From positions 1-64,000 of the forward strand of contig NZ_JBIRCY010000043.1 of assembly GCF_044326205.1 (NCBI RefSeq): 64,000 bases of DNA, read 5' to 3'. Position numbers and translations under genes: made by a program. Source of the stretch: Kumtagia sp044326205 (lineage in GTDB: Bacteria; Pseudomonadota; Alphaproteobacteria; Rhizobiales; Rhizobiaceae). This document shows, piece after piece, positions 55,323 to 64,000 of this stretch. The notes under the pieces were generated by a model. That model had not been told where the DNA came from, searched no databases, and saw only the letters and a program-made list of their open reading frames with translations. Numbering within the stretch: the first letter of the stretch is position 1; each line of letters opens with the position of its first letter.

Positions 55323-55820
55323 TCAGGCTGCCTTGGCCATCTCGTTGGCGGATGCGTCCGCCAGGCCGGTCAAGGCCTTGTCGGTCATGGATTCCTCGCC
55401 GAGCGTCTGGTCGAGTAGCCTGGCAGCATCTGCCATGCCGAGCACCTCGGCCCAGCGTTTGAGCGTGCCGTAGCGCGTGATCTCGTAATGCTCGACAGCT
55501 TGCGCCGACGAGATGAGACCGGCGTCGATTGCGGCCGTGCCCTTGTAGGTTTCGATGATCTCTTCGCCTTCGGAGACGATGCCTTCTATGGCGTCGCAAG
55601 TCTTGCCCTGAGCGCGCTTGCCCATCAATTCGAAGACCTGCTGCAGACGATCGACGTGGCCCTCGGTCTCGTCCTTGTGCTTCTCGAACGCTGCCTTGAG
55701 TTCAGGCGATGATGCCGCGCGGGCCATCTTGGGAAGAGCCTTCAGGATTTTGCGTTCTGCGTAGTAGATGTCCTTGAGCGTATCGTGGAAGAGATCTTCC
55801 AGCGTCTTTTCTTTTGCCAT
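55323..55820 (-). CDS. DUF892 (YciE/YciF-type) ferritin-like protein
   Basis: 165 residues, all helical. LEDLFHDTLKDIYYAERKILKALPKMARAA, FEKHKDETEGHVDRLQQVFELMG, AQAVEHYEITRYGTLKRWAEVLG and LLDQTLGEES give the four-helix bundle with metal-binding Glu/His pairs (E-x2-H) of DUF892. Members respond to general and osmotic stress. An EcfG-like promoter lies upstream. Confidence 0.9.
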   Translation of the reverse strand: MAKEKTLEDLFHDTLKDIYYAERKILKALPKMARAASSPELKAAFEKHKDETEGHVDRLQQVFELMGKRAQGKTCDAIEGIVSEGEEIIETYKGTAAIDAGLISSAQAVEHYEITRYGTLKRWAEVLGMADAARLLDQTLGEESMTDKALTGLADASANEMAKAA

Positions 55821-55888
55821 GGGAGTTTTCCTTTGGTGCGCATCTTCTGTGCGCCGCCATTCACGGGGTCGTGAAACGCATCACATAC

Positions 55889-55913
55889 AGCGTCCCGCAA
55901 ACGGAAAGGTTCC
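55889..55913 (-). promoter_or_regulatory. EcfG (general stress sigma)-like promoter
   Basis: On the minus strand GGAAC (55913-55909), a 16-bp spacer and CGCT (55892-55889) fit GGAAC-N16-CGTT with one mismatch, about 70 bp upstream of the DUF892 gene. Confidence 0.45.
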
Positions 55914-56028
55914 AACACCCCGCTCAGGACAAGGGTGACAGTCCCTTTCGCCGACGGAGTTCTCTGTGCAGCGAGAGCGCTTTGAAGCGGATAAAGCTGG
56001 TCCGTAGTGTGCTCTCGGAAAGCGATCG

Positions 56029-56403
56029 TCAGGTTCCGACGTCCAATTCGGCGAGCGTTCTGTGAAGGTCATCTGTCGTGATCGGCTTTCTGATGAACCG
56101 GCTGCCTTCGGCCATATCCGATGTATTCGGTCTCCTATGGCCGGATACGACGATGAGGTGACAAGGCGGCCACCGGTCCCGAACCAAAAAGGTCAAAGCG
56201 AGGCCGTCCATGGTTCCCGGCATGTCCACATCCGTGATTACTATCGTAATGGCAGGATCAGATTCCAGCACCGCGATTGCCGCGGCGGCATTGGCCGCTT
56301 CGAGAACCGGGAAGCCCATATCTTCCAGCGATGCCACCAGATCCATCCGGATGAGCGGCTCATCCTCGACAACGAGTATCTTGGCTGCAGGGCGGGAGAT
56401 CAC
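56029..56403 (-). CDS. single-domain response regulator
   Basis: 124 residues from a GTG at 56403 with GGAG six bases upstream. AKILVVEDEPLIRMDLVASLEDMGF, TIVITDVDMPGTMDGLAL (phospho-acceptor Asp) and FIRKPITTDDL (Lys) are complete. No output domain. It lies 84 bp after a GAF histidine kinase gene on the same strand and is probably its partner. Confidence 0.85.
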   Translation of the reverse strand: MISRPAAKILVVEDEPLIRMDLVASLEDMGFPVLEAANAAAAIAVLESDPAITIVITDVDMPGTMDGLALTFLVRDRWPPCHLIVVSGHRRPNTSDMAEGSRFIRKPITTDDLHRTLAELDVGT

Positions 56404-56487
56404 TGAGGCTCCATATGATGCAGAATTGCATCCAAGCCTCCGCGCATCGGGAATGGCGGCTCGCTGCAAGTAGAGGAAAGCGCCCGG

Positions 56488-57711
56488 TCAGTCGTTTGGT
56501 TCCGGATGGCTGGAATTTTTCCGAGCGGGCGGTGATAAACGGATATCCAGAACAAATCTCGTTGATGAGTCGTCCGATGTCACTCCAAGCGTTCCGCCAT
56601 GGGCCTTCGCAATTTCGGAAGCGATGAACAGCCCAAGGCCGAGACCTTCGACATTCCGTCCACCTTCGCCTCTCGCGAACGGCTCGAAAAGGTTTGCAAG
56701 AGTGTCTGCCCGAATTGGGGTGCCGCTGTTCTCCACGGCGAGTTCGAAACCCGACTTATCTGCTTTTGCTGACACGCGGACAGGCTTGTCCACGTCACCG
56801 TAGCTCAAGGCATTGCCGATCAGATTGGAAAGAAGTTGTGCGATGCGACCGTGGTCCGCGGGCACGGCGTGTTCCACCGAGACCTCGGCAATGATCGACC
56901 GATCGGGGTGCGTGGTCCGCAGTTCGTCGACAACTTGATTTAGTGTTCGTTCGAGGAGACTGGCATCCGCATCCAGATCGAGCGTCAGACCGCCTCCCAG
57001 CCTGGACCTCGCGAAGTCCGCGATATTGTCGATCAAACCACGCATGCGCAGCACGCTTCCCTGCATCAGCAGCAGGATCTGTCTGCTGTCGGGTTCCGCC
57101 TCATGCCTGCGCATCAGCAGCTTGGCTCCGGAGACGATAGAGGCGAGCGGATTGCGCAGATCATGGCCGAGCACGGCGATAAACTTCTCCCGCATCGCGC
57201 CGAATGCCCTTTCCCGGGCAAGCAATTGCTCGCTCACGGCGATCTGATCGACGGAATCGAGATGAGCGGCGATCAGTTCTGCAAAGAGCCTGAACATCCC
57301 GACGATTTCCGGATCCTTGAGCTTGGCCGGTTTCGGATCGATAGCGCAGAGCGTCCCGAAGAAGGAGCCGTCCTTGCGCAGGATCGGCATGGAGATATAG
57401 CTCTGGAAGCCATACATCGCTGGCGTCGGATGACCGCAATAGACGGGATCTTCTGCGACGTTGTTGATGATGACAGGATCTCCGCTTTGGCGAATCTCGT
57501 GGCAGATGGTGGTTTCGACCTTCAACTCCCCTCCGGGCTGAAGGCCGAACGCGATATGGTCCAGCACGCTGCACGCGATCCAGCGATCCTCGGTGACGCG
57601 TGCGACAGCCGCAAATCCCATTCCCGTCGTTCGGCACACCACGTCGAGGATGGTCGGCACTGCGTCGATCTTCCCGATGGCGTCGATGTCCCTTTGATAG
57701 TCGCTTTTCAA
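56488..57711 (-). CDS. GAF-domain sensor histidine kinase
   Basis: 407 residues, soluble. GAF domain at about 15-165 (ICHEIRQSGDPVIINNVAEDPVY; FFGTLCAIDP), HisKA with phospho-His in FIAVLGHDLRNPLASIVSGAK near 182, HATPase with LLSNLIGNALSYGD, SGTPIRADTLANLFEPFARG and GLGLGLFIASEIAKAHGG. Similar kinases sense redox or light-type cues through GAF, but no chromophore Cys pattern stands out. Paired with the response regulator downstream. Confidence 0.9.
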   Translation of the reverse strand: MKSDYQRDIDAIGKIDAVPTILDVVCRTTGMGFAAVARVTEDRWIACSVLDHIAFGLQPGGELKVETTICHEIRQSGDPVIINNVAEDPVYCGHPTPAMYGFQSYISMPILRKDGSFFGTLCAIDPKPAKLKDPEIVGMFRLFAELIAAHLDSVDQIAVSEQLLARERAFGAMREKFIAVLGHDLRNPLASIVSGAKLLMRRHEAEPDSRQILLLMQGSVLRMRGLIDNIADFARSRLGGGLTLDLDADASLLERTLNQVVDELRTTHPDRSIIAEVSVEHAVPADHGRIAQLLSNLIGNALSYGDVDKPVRVSAKADKSGFELAVENSGTPIRADTLANLFEPFARGEGGRNVEGLGLGLFIASEIAKAHGGTLGVTSDDSSTRFVLDIRLSPPARKNSSHPEPND

Positions 57712-57967
57712 TTGTTAGCTTTCAGTGAGATTGTAGGGGAGACATCTCCGTGCCGGCGACGCGATGAGACGAGCTCGCCGCCGATGGGGATATCGATCTT
57801 ACAATGCGCGAGCCGGAGACGGGCCGCAATTGGAAACACGACTTGTCCAAATGGCTGCGAGTTTCTTGCTGCCGAGCTGCTGGGGAAGATCCGGGAAGGT
57901 ACTAAGACGACAGCAGGATTTCTCTCAGCGGAGGCGACTATTCATGGCAACGCGATGTTGCCCGACG

Positions 57968-58984
57968 TTAGCCTGGTGGTGTTGCTTGGCGTGCCTCGCG
58001 AAACGAGATGAGGCGCCGGCTGAACTCGTCCCACAGGACCAGCTTCACGCAGCGAAGGCTCTCGACGATGGTTATCCGGCCAATGGCGCTTAGTTCCGGA
58101 TGGTCCCTGAGCACTTCCGGGAGCCGATAGTAGGGTACCCGGCTGGAGAGATGATGGACGTGGTGGATGCCGATATTGCCGGTCAGCCACTGCAGCGCCC
58201 ACGGCAGGTCGTAGTAGGAAGAGCCGTGCAAGGCGGCATCCTGGAATTGCCATTCTGGCCCCTGCGACCAGTGTGTTTCCTCGAACTGATGCTGGACATA
58301 GAACAGCCAGACACCCGCCGATCCCGCCAATGCTACGATCGGCAGGTGCACCAGGATGAACGGCCCCAGGCCGACCAGCCAGAGCAGGCCGGCCGCCAGA
58401 ACCACGATCGCCAGGTTGGTCGCCATGGTCGAGACCCAGGGCTCCATGCCCGAGCGCATCATGCCGAATGGCAGTCTCTGCTTGAACAGAAAAAGCCAGA
58501 TCGGGCCGATGCCGAACATCACGATCGGGTTGCGGTAGAGCCTGTATGCGAGCCGACGGGCGCTGGACAGCGACCGGTATTCGGCAACGGTCAGCGTTGT
58601 GATATCGCCGACGCCGCGCTCGTCGAGATTGCCGGCAGACGCATGGTGTGCCGCATGCGCACGGCGCCAGTAATCGTAGGGCGTAAGCGTGAGGACTCCG
58701 AGCGCGCGGCCGGTCCAGTCATCCACCGTGCGGTGGGCGAAAAAGGCACCGTGGCCGCAATCGTGCTGGATCATGAACAGGCGAAGCAGGAAGCCTGCGG
58801 CCGGGATAGTCAAAACGACGCCCCACCAGAAACCATTTTGGATCGCAATCGCCGCAAGCGTCCAAAGGCTCAAGAACGGGACAAGCGTCACCGCCAGTTC
58901 GAACAGGCTGCGGCCTCTGTGAGGTTTCCGATATTCGGACAGGATCCTGGGCCAGGCTCGCTTGCCAACTTCGTTCTGGGACAT
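57968..58984 (-). CDS. fatty acid desaturase
   Basis: 338 residues from ATG 58984. The three histidine boxes are present: HDCGHGAFF, HAAHHASAGN and HHVHHLSSR, between two pairs of membrane segments. It is a di-iron membrane desaturase that would adjust lipid unsaturation; the regioselectivity is not readable. The N-terminal MSQNEVGKRAWPRILSEYRKP is cytoplasmic. Fits the stress theme of the region. The interval 57712-57967 shows no gene. Confidence 0.88.
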   Translation of the reverse strand: MSQNEVGKRAWPRILSEYRKPHRGRSLFELAVTLVPFLSLWTLAAIAIQNGFWWGVVLTIPAAGFLLRLFMIQHDCGHGAFFAHRTVDDWTGRALGVLTLTPYDYWRRAHAAHHASAGNLDERGVGDITTLTVAEYRSLSSARRLAYRLYRNPIVMFGIGPIWLFLFKQRLPFGMMRSGMEPWVSTMATNLAIVVLAAGLLWLVGLGPFILVHLPIVALAGSAGVWLFYVQHQFEETHWSQGPEWQFQDAALHGSSYYDLPWALQWLTGNIGIHHVHHLSSRVPYYRLPEVLRDHPELSAIGRITIVESLRCVKLVLWDEFSRRLISFREARQATPPG

Positions 58985-59189
58985 TGATGCAACGACGTTC
59001 GTCAACGGTATTCAGACTCCAACGGTTCGATGATCACGGCAAGCAGCAGCGGAATTCCCAATCGACATCCACGCCGATCGGGCTCTGCTTGAAGGGCTCA
59101 CAGCTCAATGTCCTTCACCCGCTACCCAAAGCGTCACCGGCAAGCAGCGGGCACCTTGACCTGTGCGCGGGATGGTCGCCGCAGCTCTC

Positions 59190-59357
59190 TCATATGAGAC
59201 GGTTGTCTTCAGCCGTCTGGCGTGCTCGACGACGCGTTCCGTCGGTATCCGACTTTCGATGCCGTTCAGCCGCTGCCTTCCGGATTTGCTCGAAGCGATT
59301 GGCGTCGACGTTCTCAGCCGGTTGCTGCGGATCCGGCTTTTTCACAAACGAGATCAT
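59190..59357 (-). CDS. hypothetical protein, 55 residues
   Basis: MISFVKKPDPQQPAENVDANRFEQIRKAAAERHRKSDTD..., very hydrophilic and charged. AAGGAG lies nine bases before the ATG. Sits alone between the desaturase and a small membrane-protein gene. Not recognised. Confidence 0.55.
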   Translation of the reverse strand: MISFVKKPDPQQPAENVDANRFEQIRKAAAERHRKSDTDGTRRRARQTAEDNRLI

Positions 59358-59432
59358 GGTTCACGCTCCTTTGGTCAGCGGATTGAAGCGCTCCGGCGTT
59401 TGCCCGAGCGCCGTTTGGAAATCGGCTTGGCC

Positions 59433-59825
59433 TCAAGCGGAAAGAGCGGTGGCGCATGCCTGCGCACCCAGCCTGTCGGGCGATGTCTGTCCCGGCATCG
59501 TCGCCCAACCACCGGTTTCAACGAACTGCCGCTTCTTGAAGCTGTCCGGTATCGCCTTGAACTCGGCAAGTTTCGCCGCCGCGTCGGGCGCCGCGTTAAA
59601 CCTTTCGACACATATGGCGGATGCCAGCTCGCCGCGCGCCGTGTCACCTGCCGCTTTCGCCATGGTTTGCGACGTGCCACCGGTGACCCAGCCGCCCCAG
59701 CTGAATCCGACAACGATCGTTGCGATCACCGCGGCGATGCATGCCCAGACCAGCATGGTCTTCGAAGGCTGATAGTCTTCCCACCGACGGGAGAAAGATG
59801 GTTTCGTCGTGCTCTGTGTAGCCAT
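59433..59825 (-). CDS. membrane-anchored hypothetical protein
   Basis: 130 residues from ATG 59825 (GGAAG upstream). A cytoplasmic N-terminus is followed by a single membrane helix (MLVWACIAAVIATIVVGFSWGGWV) and a periplasmic domain (GELASAICVERFNAAPDAAAKLAEFKAI, FVETGGWATMPGQ) with two Cys. I know such proteins in rhizobia without assigned function. Next to groESL on the same strand. Confidence 0.7.
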   Translation of the reverse strand: MATQSTTKPSFSRRWEDYQPSKTMLVWACIAAVIATIVVGFSWGGWVTGGTSQTMAKAAGDTARGELASAICVERFNAAPDAAAKLAEFKAIPDSFKKRQFVETGGWATMPGQTSPDRLGAQACATALSA

Positions 59826-59899
59826 GGAGGTCTTCCTTCCAGATTGTGGTGAGGATTGCTTTGTCCGGCCGCGCCGGCCGAACGGTTCAGGCACTGCTT

Positions 59900-61525
<1,626 letters not shown>

Positions 61526-61572
61526 GTGTTCGTCCAGTTCGATCTTGAGAATGAGAAGTCGGAGAGCCCGGG

Positions 61573-61890
61573 TCAGGCGGCCTTCTTCGTGGCCGCTTCG
61601 GTCTTCTCCACGATGCCCATGATGTCGCTCTCCTTGACGATAAGGAGATCTTCGCCATCGATCTTTACCTCGGTGCCCGACCATTTGCCGAACAGGATGA
61701 GATCGCCGGCCTTGACATCGAGCGGGACCAGCTTGCCGCTCTCGTCGCGGGAACCGGGGCCGACTGCGACGACTTCGCCTTCCTGCGGCTTTTCTTTTGC
61801 TGTGTCGGGAATGATGATCCCGCCCTTTGATTTGGTGTCGCCTTCGGCGCGTCGAATGACGACGCGGTCGTGGAGTGGCCGGAATTTCAT
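61573..61890 (-). CDS. groES: co-chaperonin GroES, second copy
   Basis: 105 residues starting MKFRPLHDRVVIRRAEGDTKSKGGIIIPD, with KPQEGEVVAVGPGSRDESG and GTEVKIDGEDLLIVKESDIMGI. Complete. Preceded by a CIRCE element 55 bp upstream of the start, followed by the second groEL. Confidence 0.97.
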   Translation of the reverse strand: MKFRPLHDRVVIRRAEGDTKSKGGIIIPDTAKEKPQEGEVVAVGPGSRDESGKLVPLDVKAGDLILFGKWSGTEVKIDGEDLLIVKESDIMGIVEKTEAATKKAA

Positions 61891-61944
61891 GGGGTTCTTT
61901 CTGGGGCCGGCGCATAGGGCGGCCACCTCAGATACATAGCGACT

Positions 61945-61971
61945 TTGGCACTCGAATGATAGGAGTGCTAA
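61945..61971 (-). promoter_or_regulatory. CIRCE operator of the second groESL operon
   Basis: On the minus strand TTAGCACTC, a 9-bp spacer and GAGTGCCAA, nearly the exact consensus. HrcA binding site. The spacer CTATCATTC is very like GTATCATTC of the first operon. Confidence 0.92.
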
Positions 61972-62396
61972 AATGTATTCCTTTGAAAAGGCGGGGGTTT
62001 GGGAAAATTATCTCGCTCTATCGATGCGATATTTGCTGTTTTCGTTACTTATTCCCGCCTTTTTTGGGGCGTTTTAATTTTGGTGAAGAGCCATTATTCA
62101 ATTCCAGATAAGATAGGAGAGACCGCTCCTTGCTTAATGCGTATGGACAGCCCATATAAGATACTCGTTGATTTGGCCGACTTGGCTTTTGCGGTGTCAG
62201 AGACCCGCCATTTACCACCGAATTCTCGATAGCGAATGCATCAAGTGCCGAACCGGCGCGCATATCGCTCTGTTCGAACCCTGGAATGAAGTCCCGTCGC
62301 TGACCACGGATGTACTGGCAGCATGGCGATTCGTTCCGGTTGGGACGGGAATGATGCAGGACGCGCATTCGCATGCGTCTGCGGAGGTATCGACGC
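61972..62396. other. AT-rich region upstream of the second groESL and the small-gene operon
   Basis: No supported gene. The first 150 bp are clearly more AT-rich than the surroundings, as expected for a divergent promoter region. Confidence 0.4.
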
Positions 62397-62669
62397 ATGA
62401 CAACGCGCACTACGCAAACCGTCGTCCGGTTCTCCGCACCCTTCATGCTGCCTGGCTTCGACGCCACGCAGCCTGCCGGTGAATATCGCGTGGACCAGGA
62501 TGAGGAATTGCTGGAGGTGTCCTCCCGACTTGCCTGGAGACGTGTAGGCGCCTTTATTCACCTGCCGGCCATCGGCGTTGATGGCCCGACACATCAGATG
62601 GCGCCGATCAATCCTGCCGATCTCGACGCCGCACTCGAAAAGGATCACCAACAGCCATGGTATCGATGA
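62397..62669 (+). CDS. hypothetical protein, 90 residues
   Basis: MTTRTTQTVVRFSAPFMLPGFDATQPAGEYRVDQDEELLEVSSRLAWRRVGAFIHLPAIG... with GGAGG about eight bases upstream. Predicted all-beta small domain (VRFSAPF, GEYRVDQDEELLE). A pattern I associate with rhizobial orphan families, no function known. First of six packed genes; overlaps the next by 13 bp. Confidence 0.7.
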   Translation: MTTRTTQTVVRFSAPFMLPGFDATQPAGEYRVDQDEELLEVSSRLAWRRVGAFIHLPAIGVDGPTHQMAPINPADLDAALEKDHQQPWYR

Positions 62670-62959
62670 ATTCGATCCGGGCAACAGCCCGCGCCGTCCG
62701 CCACGAGTCTCCTACCCATCTCTTCACGATCGGGCAGGCTGTCCGGTTGAGGGGCGGATTTGGAAAGCTGCCTCAACATGCAGAAATCTACCGCATCACC
62801 GGCACATTGCCGCCACGGGGAGATTCCCTTCAGTATCGCATCCGCAACGATGACGAACGTCATGAGCGGGTGACGACGCAAGACAGCCTCGAGCCGGTCG
62901 ACATATCGCAATCCGGCAGTGGCACAACGCTCATCGAAAGGACGTTCGGACATGGCTAA
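62657..62959 (+). CDS. hypothetical protein, 100 residues
   Basis: MVSMNSIRATARAVRHESPTHLFTIGQAVRLRGGF...AEIYRITGTLPPRGDSLQYRIRNDDERHERVTTQDSLEPV. The FTIGQxVRL...YRITGxLPPxxxxxQYRIRxxxExHERVxxxxxLE layout is a small beta-barrel-like pattern seen in rhizobial orphans. Overlaps both neighbours, indicating translational coupling. Confidence 0.7.
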   Translation: MVSMNSIRATARAVRHESPTHLFTIGQAVRLRGGFGKLPQHAEIYRITGTLPPRGDSLQYRIRNDDERHERVTTQDSLEPVDISQSGSGTTLIERTFGHG

Positions 62960-63095
62960 AGGCCAGAAACGAAGCAATCGCGAGGTCAGAAAGCCAAAAC
63001 AGGAGAAGGCCCCAGCAAAGCCTGAAAGCAGCTTCGGGAACCAGATCAAGGTTGCCGCAAATGCCAATGGACCCCGCGGCAAGGGCAGTAACTGA
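62952..63095 (+). CDS. small basic protein, 47 residues
   Basis: MAKGQKRSNREVRKPKQEK...ESSFGNQIKVAANANGPRGKGSN. Lys/Arg-rich, no hydrophobic segment; may bind nucleic acid or be disordered. Starts 8 bp inside the previous gene. Confidence 0.7.
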   Translation: MAKGQKRSNREVRKPKQEKAPAKPESSFGNQIKVAANANGPRGKGSN

Positions 63096-63130
63096 GTCTG
63101 TGATGCTCCTGCGGGCGAGGAAGGATGGCG

Positions 63131-63373
63131 ATGCAGATCGTGATCGAATTCTACCGTACGCGGGACAGAGACAACGCTCACGCCGTCGTCGGCAGGGAGA
63201 CTGCCGAAGCTGCAGATTTCGACGACGCAATGGAAGTCGCGAGACGACTTTCGCAAACGCTGAATATGCCGCAACGACCTGACGCCCTGACGATTACCGA
63301 TGGGGACGGCTCGGTGCTCTATGCCGGCGCGCTCGAAGCCGACGTGCCTAATGAAGAAAGGACACGCCGATGA
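63131..63373 (+). CDS. hypothetical protein, 80 residues
   Basis: From the second ATG (63131), better spaced from the AGGAAGG site than the ATG at 63125. MQIVIEFYRTRDRDNAHAVVGRETAEAADFDDAMEVARRLSQTLNMP...ALTITDGDGSVLYAG. Compact alpha/beta protein. Overlaps the next gene by 4 bp. Confidence 0.65.
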   Translation: MQIVIEFYRTRDRDNAHAVVGRETAEAADFDDAMEVARRLSQTLNMPQRPDALTITDGDGSVLYAGALEADVPNEERTRR

Positions 63374-63711
63374 ACGCCCGCAACAACCACCCGGAGCGGA
63401 CACAAAAGACCTTGGACTTCGCCATCGACAGATGGGAAAACGAGGGCGGCGCGCACGGCCAGCACTCCCCGGACCATCACTATGGTCGTCGTGTCGAAGC
63501 GGATCGCTCTTGGACCGTCTACCATGTCTTTACGGGGGTTCCGGCTCACATCAACGGCAACACGATGATCGGGTTAACCCAGCGGGTTGCGACCGATGGC
63601 ATGCTATCGCTCAATCGCCACAACGAAGCGCGCCACCGAGGCCGCGATGGAGGTAGCCCGGTAGCAGGCATTTGTACCACACCACATGCAACGGAGGAGT
63701 GCCGACGGTGA
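63370..63711 (+). CDS. hypothetical protein, 113 residues
   Basis: MNARNNHPERTQKTLDFAIDRWENEGGAHGQHSPDHHYGRRVEADRSWTVYHVFTGVPA... His-rich middle; the WTVYHVFTGVPA segment is followed by a helix LSLNRHNEARHRGR. Begins in an ATGA overlap and ends in a GTGA overlap with the next gene. Unknown function. Confidence 0.65.
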   Translation: MNARNNHPERTQKTLDFAIDRWENEGGAHGQHSPDHHYGRRVEADRSWTVYHVFTGVPAHINGNTMIGLTQRVATDGMLSLNRHNEARHRGRDGGSPVAGICTTPHATEECRR

Positions 63712-63971
63712 CGCTCGAATTTCCCAATCCGAGCCGCAGCTTTGACGAAATGCGGAACGCCGTTCGCTTCATCGGGCACGACGGCATGTTCGAGGTGCCA
63801 TTCTTTGTCGAGACCGCAGCGCTGGCAAAGCCCGGCAAGACGCAACTGTCCGAAGCCGACTCCCTGACGGCTTTCGATACGGTGCGCAGTTCGATCCACG
63901 ATGTCGCGCGCGAAGCCTACTCCCATCGCCGCCAAACCTCCTATACGCTTACCGCCGCCGATTTCCGGTAG
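63708..63971 (+). CDS. DUF1488 family protein
   Basis: 87 residues from a GTG at 63708, chosen for its GGAGGA site and 4-bp overlap with the previous gene. VTLEFPNPSRSFDEMRNAVRFIGHDGMFEVPFFVE and FDTVRSSIHDVAREAYSHRRQTSYTLTAADF follow the DUF1488 layout (beta hairpin with FxGHDG, long helix, final YxLTAADF). Function unknown. Last gene of the packed set. Confidence 0.75.
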   Translation: MTLEFPNPSRSFDEMRNAVRFIGHDGMFEVPFFVETAALAKPGKTQLSEADSLTAFDTVRSSIHDVAREAYSHRRQTSYTLTAADFR

Positions 63972-64000
63972 AGGCATCGCTCGATACTGATCCGCTGCGG

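Overview
The window is high-GC DNA from an alphaproteobacterium of the order Rhizobiales, most likely Mesorhizobium or a close relative. The evidence is a DUF768 protein (a family I know mainly from Mesorhizobium), two DUF982 genes, an Usg protein, many small rhizobial orphan genes, two CIRCE-controlled groESL operons and a ROSE-type thermosensor ahead of small heat-shock genes. It looks like accessory DNA (a plasmid or island) rich in insertion sequences and broken genes.

Layout. 1-4720: a broken IS630 transposase, a complete IS481-type element inside a DUF768 gene, a YidB-like gene and a complete ISAs1-type element. 4858-8882 (minus strand): a three-gene group (SDR, HxxxD acyltransferase, ICMT-like methyltransferase), then three envelope lipoproteins including an L,D-transpeptidase. 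9133-12837: an SDR, small orphan genes and two small pseudogenes. 13134-23258: two RTX-type calcium-binding repeat genes (the second cut by an in-frame TAG), with a GNAT/membrane-protein pair, two LysR regulators, a TAT-exported SnoaL-like protein and an AraC regulator between them. 23366-28634: two Hsp20 genes behind an RpoH-like promoter and ROSE element, small orphans, usg, and CIRCE-groES-groEL. 28680-31361: a graveyard of IS701, IS21 (istB) and IS3 remnants plus a broken gene I do not recognise. 31324-38776: a divergent catabolic cluster related to ectoine uptake and degradation (solute-binding protein, two permeases, ATPase, DoeB/EutE-like deacylase, a threonine-synthase-like PLP enzyme clipped by an IS3 end; facing a GntR regulator and an M24 hydrolase). 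38933-44888: an OmpR-type regulator, the 3' half of a tRNA-Arg(CCG) that looks like an integration scar, and a CheB-CheR-PAS-HWE kinase with its response regulator. 45080-48447: an esterase remnant, an alpha/beta hydrolase, a frameshifted FMN reductase and an SDR. 49416-61971: stress genes (large catalase, PHB-depolymerase-type esterase, FAD oxidoreductase, DUF892 protein, response regulator, GAF histidine kinase, desaturase, second groESL with its own CIRCE). 62397-63971: six tightly packed small genes ending with DUF1488.

The genes suggest protein-folding stress (groESL twice, Hsp20 twice), oxidative and envelope stress (catalase, DUF892, desaturase, L,D-transpeptidase) and use of a compatible-solute-like compound. 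Point lesions (frameshifts, in-frame stops) are frequent. They may mark decay of accessory DNA or base-calling errors; the sequence alone cannot separate these. All identifications come from reading motifs and protein sequences by eye; no database search was run.
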